NCBI GenBank assembly: GCA_022560025.1
Contig: JAFISE010000052.1
Location: forward strand, 62,001 to 126,000
Source of the DNA: Stagonosporopsis chrysanthemi
Taxonomy: Eukaryota; Ascomycota; Dothideomycetes; Pleosporales; Didymellaceae
Direction of reading: 5' to 3'
DNA length: 64,000 bases
The position numbers and the translations under genes were made by a program. The notes beneath the pieces were generated by a model. The model was not told where the DNA came from, did no database searches, and saw only the letters and a program-made list of their open reading frames with translations. Positions 62,449 through 64,000 of this stretch are shown here, one piece after another (positions within the stretch are counted from its first letter, which is position 1; every line of letters starts with the position of its first letter).

Positions 62449-64000
62449 CGTGGGATCTCGTAGTAAAGGATAGCCTGAAGGAGGCCGATAGAGCTGTCAA
62501 AAAGCTGTCAAAAAGCTGTGGATCCTCAGGCGATTCTTTGTGGCGTGCAAATAAAGGTGAATCGTTGTTCGTGGCGAGACCCTTCACTGCAACAAAGACC
62601 GAAATAGTGATTGAACGCCTCCGGTGCTGTATAGGAACGAGAGTAAGGATGTCGATGGCAGCTGTTGTATCCTTGATAACGTGCAGGTGGGGTCGAGCAA
62701 CAATCGATGTTGTGTACTTTTTGGTGGTCTGGTACTGAACTATGGTGTATGCGATGCGGATGCTCGAGTAGTGCCGCGGAGTTGAACGAGACCTGTTCAC
62801 TCAGATTCTGGTCAGCATGGCTGCCTTCGACTGAATTGCCTGACGAGAGAGGCCAACAGCGTGCAATTGAAGGCGGGAGGGAAACTGCGCAAGCCGCTGT
62901 TGAGAAAGGAAGCTGGAGCTCCGGCGTCGATCGACCTGCAGCCAAGAAGAACTAACCTTGTAAATGAAAGTCGTGCACTGGCTTTGAACTAGGATCCGCC
63001 ACTGCCGGCCCTTCCAAGTTTCAATGAACACCCAGCCACGCCGAAAAACAAAGCGCAAGTACTTCGCGGCTTTCCGGATTAAAGGGGATTGTTTTCTCTC
63101 AAGCGCGAAAGAGACTGCAGATGGATTTCGGTGCAAGAAGCCGCGACCCCAAGGGTCATGACGTGCCAGGAAGACCTTTTCTAGGCACTATGGGCAACGG
63201 TCCCTAGGGTAGCACTGGAGCACAGCCGGCCGATGATTTGCAAACAGTTGTGCGTAGGGACGTCCTGATTTGTCGTAGTCCGTGTTGTGAAAGCTGTAGT
63301 GGGACTGGGAATCCTGAAAGCGTGAACGTCTCAAGCGAGTGGACGACCTAAGCTGGGCCTAAAGTGTAGGAGATAAGGAAGAGCGACTGTAAAGGCTGAA
63401 AGACCAGGTGAAGAGACAGCAAGGAGCAGGACCGAAGCTCGGTGATGGCAGCCCGAGTGGTTTTGTTGTCTGAGTCGTGGTGCGTGAGTGGATGCCCTAT
63501 TTTTGCGCGCTGATCACCAGGCTGCACGCGCAAATTCGATGAACTTCCTTTGACCGACAAGGATGCGGTACGGGCGGTCTTCGTGTGGGGGAATGTGGTG
63601 GTGCCGCAAGCGACCAGCGAACCTGCAGCGATAAGGAAGCAGGTGTCCGTTGCGTTGCACGTATATGTATGAGCTTGTCAAGTGCTGCACTGTATCCGAG
63701 CGAGTAGGGTACCACAAGGATAGTCATCTATTCAGGCGCGTTGCACCTGCGGAGCCTGCTGCACAACGCACAACAGAGATCGCGATTTCAACTGGCTCAC
63801 ACGCATCGTAGCGCGACGGGCGAACGACGAAGCTCAGGCGACGCGCCCTCGAGTTCAAAGCTGCACGTCAGCCAACCATCACACATACTTCTTGCAGAAC
63901 ATCCGTACGTGTGCTCATAGCTCACCTATCCCTTCGGCTCCCTTCTTGGCGCCCTCGCTCGGAGCAGCACACGAAACAGCCTCAAGAGCAAGCCTTGCCC
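62449..64000. other. Right-edge stretch, no gene supported
   Basis: 1.55 kb containing the promoter of the WSC gene and, at the far right, C-rich leader-like sequence (63880-64000) that may belong to a gene starting beyond the window. Frames up to 161 codons on the minus strand overlap the WSC start in other frames and lack motifs. I see no tRNA, repeat family or element beyond one short tandem repeat. Confidence 0.4.
62492..62519. repeat. Short tandem repeat, unit agctgtcaaaa
   Basis: Two complete 11-bp copies (62492 and 62503) and a partial third (62514-62519), 45-70 bp upstream of the WSC gene start. Confidence 0.8.

Noticed and set aside
1..64000. Mobile element, CRISPR array or biosynthetic cluster
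   Set aside because: No transposase, reverse transcriptase, terminal repeats, repeat-spacer array, PKS/NRPS or pathway-specific regulator was seen; the gene set is mostly scattered housekeeping functions.

Overview
This window is from the nuclear genome of a filamentous ascomycete, most likely a member of the Pezizomycotina and perhaps a dothideomycete. The class is an inference from protein style only. The evidence for the broader call is as follows: genes are monocistronic on both strands, most introns are 45-60 nt with GT..AG ends and CTRAC-like branch sites, and the gene set is fungal (WSC-domain wall sensor, bifunctional TMP synthase/thiazole kinase, GH18 chitinase, DUF1996 secreted protein, Tah18, Pop3). 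I see no transposon, CRISPR array, rRNA, recognisable tRNA or secondary-metabolite cluster.

Layout. 0-5.4 kb: an unknown proline-rich protein, mitoribosomal protein mL46 and chaperonin subunit CCT8. 5.8-13 kb: an isochorismatase-fold hydrolase, the ribosome-quality-control factor Vms1, an F-box protein and the Fe-S assembly flavoprotein Tah18. 13.9-22.3 kb: a two-RRM RNA-binding protein, an AhpD/CMD-fold protein, a ZIP9-type zinc transporter, histone acetyltransferase Hat1 and GAR transformylase (Ade8). 22.9-30.6 kb: one very large ubiquitin-specific protease. 31-40 kb: RNase P/MRP subunit Pop3, a small zinc-ribbon protein in a gene-poor stretch, a DUF1996 secreted protein, a Nudix hydrolase and a RING+PHD (PHRF1-like) protein. 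41-49 kb: a saccharopine-dehydrogenase-like oxidoreductase, Thi6, eIF5 with a candidate regulatory upstream ORF, and an SLC35F-type transporter. 49-60 kb, the least orderly part: an F-box/LRR-like relic with two stop codons, a secreted GH18 chitinase, twinfilin with an apparent frameshift, an unknown coiled-coil protein, and a large dynamin-like GTPase with two in-frame stops. 60.8-62.4 kb: a WSC-domain membrane sensor. The right end (62.5-64 kb) looks non-coding.

The genes are mostly independent housekeeping functions (translation, protein folding and quality control, chromatin, cofactor synthesis) arranged as divergent or convergent neighbours; I see no co-functional cluster. The observations most worth follow-up are: (1) a weak-context upstream ORF just before eIF5, reminiscent of the known start-codon-stringency autoregulation of eIF5; (2) the broken-looking reading frames of the dynamin-like GTPase, the F-box/LRR relic and twinfilin, where all four premature stops are one C-to-T change from a Gln or Arg codon; (3) a DLPG G3 motif in the GTPase that appears to have lost its glycine; (4) a 24-nt terminal coding exon in the WSC sensor. 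Gene models below were built by hand from reading frame, splice signals and remembered family features; no search was run.
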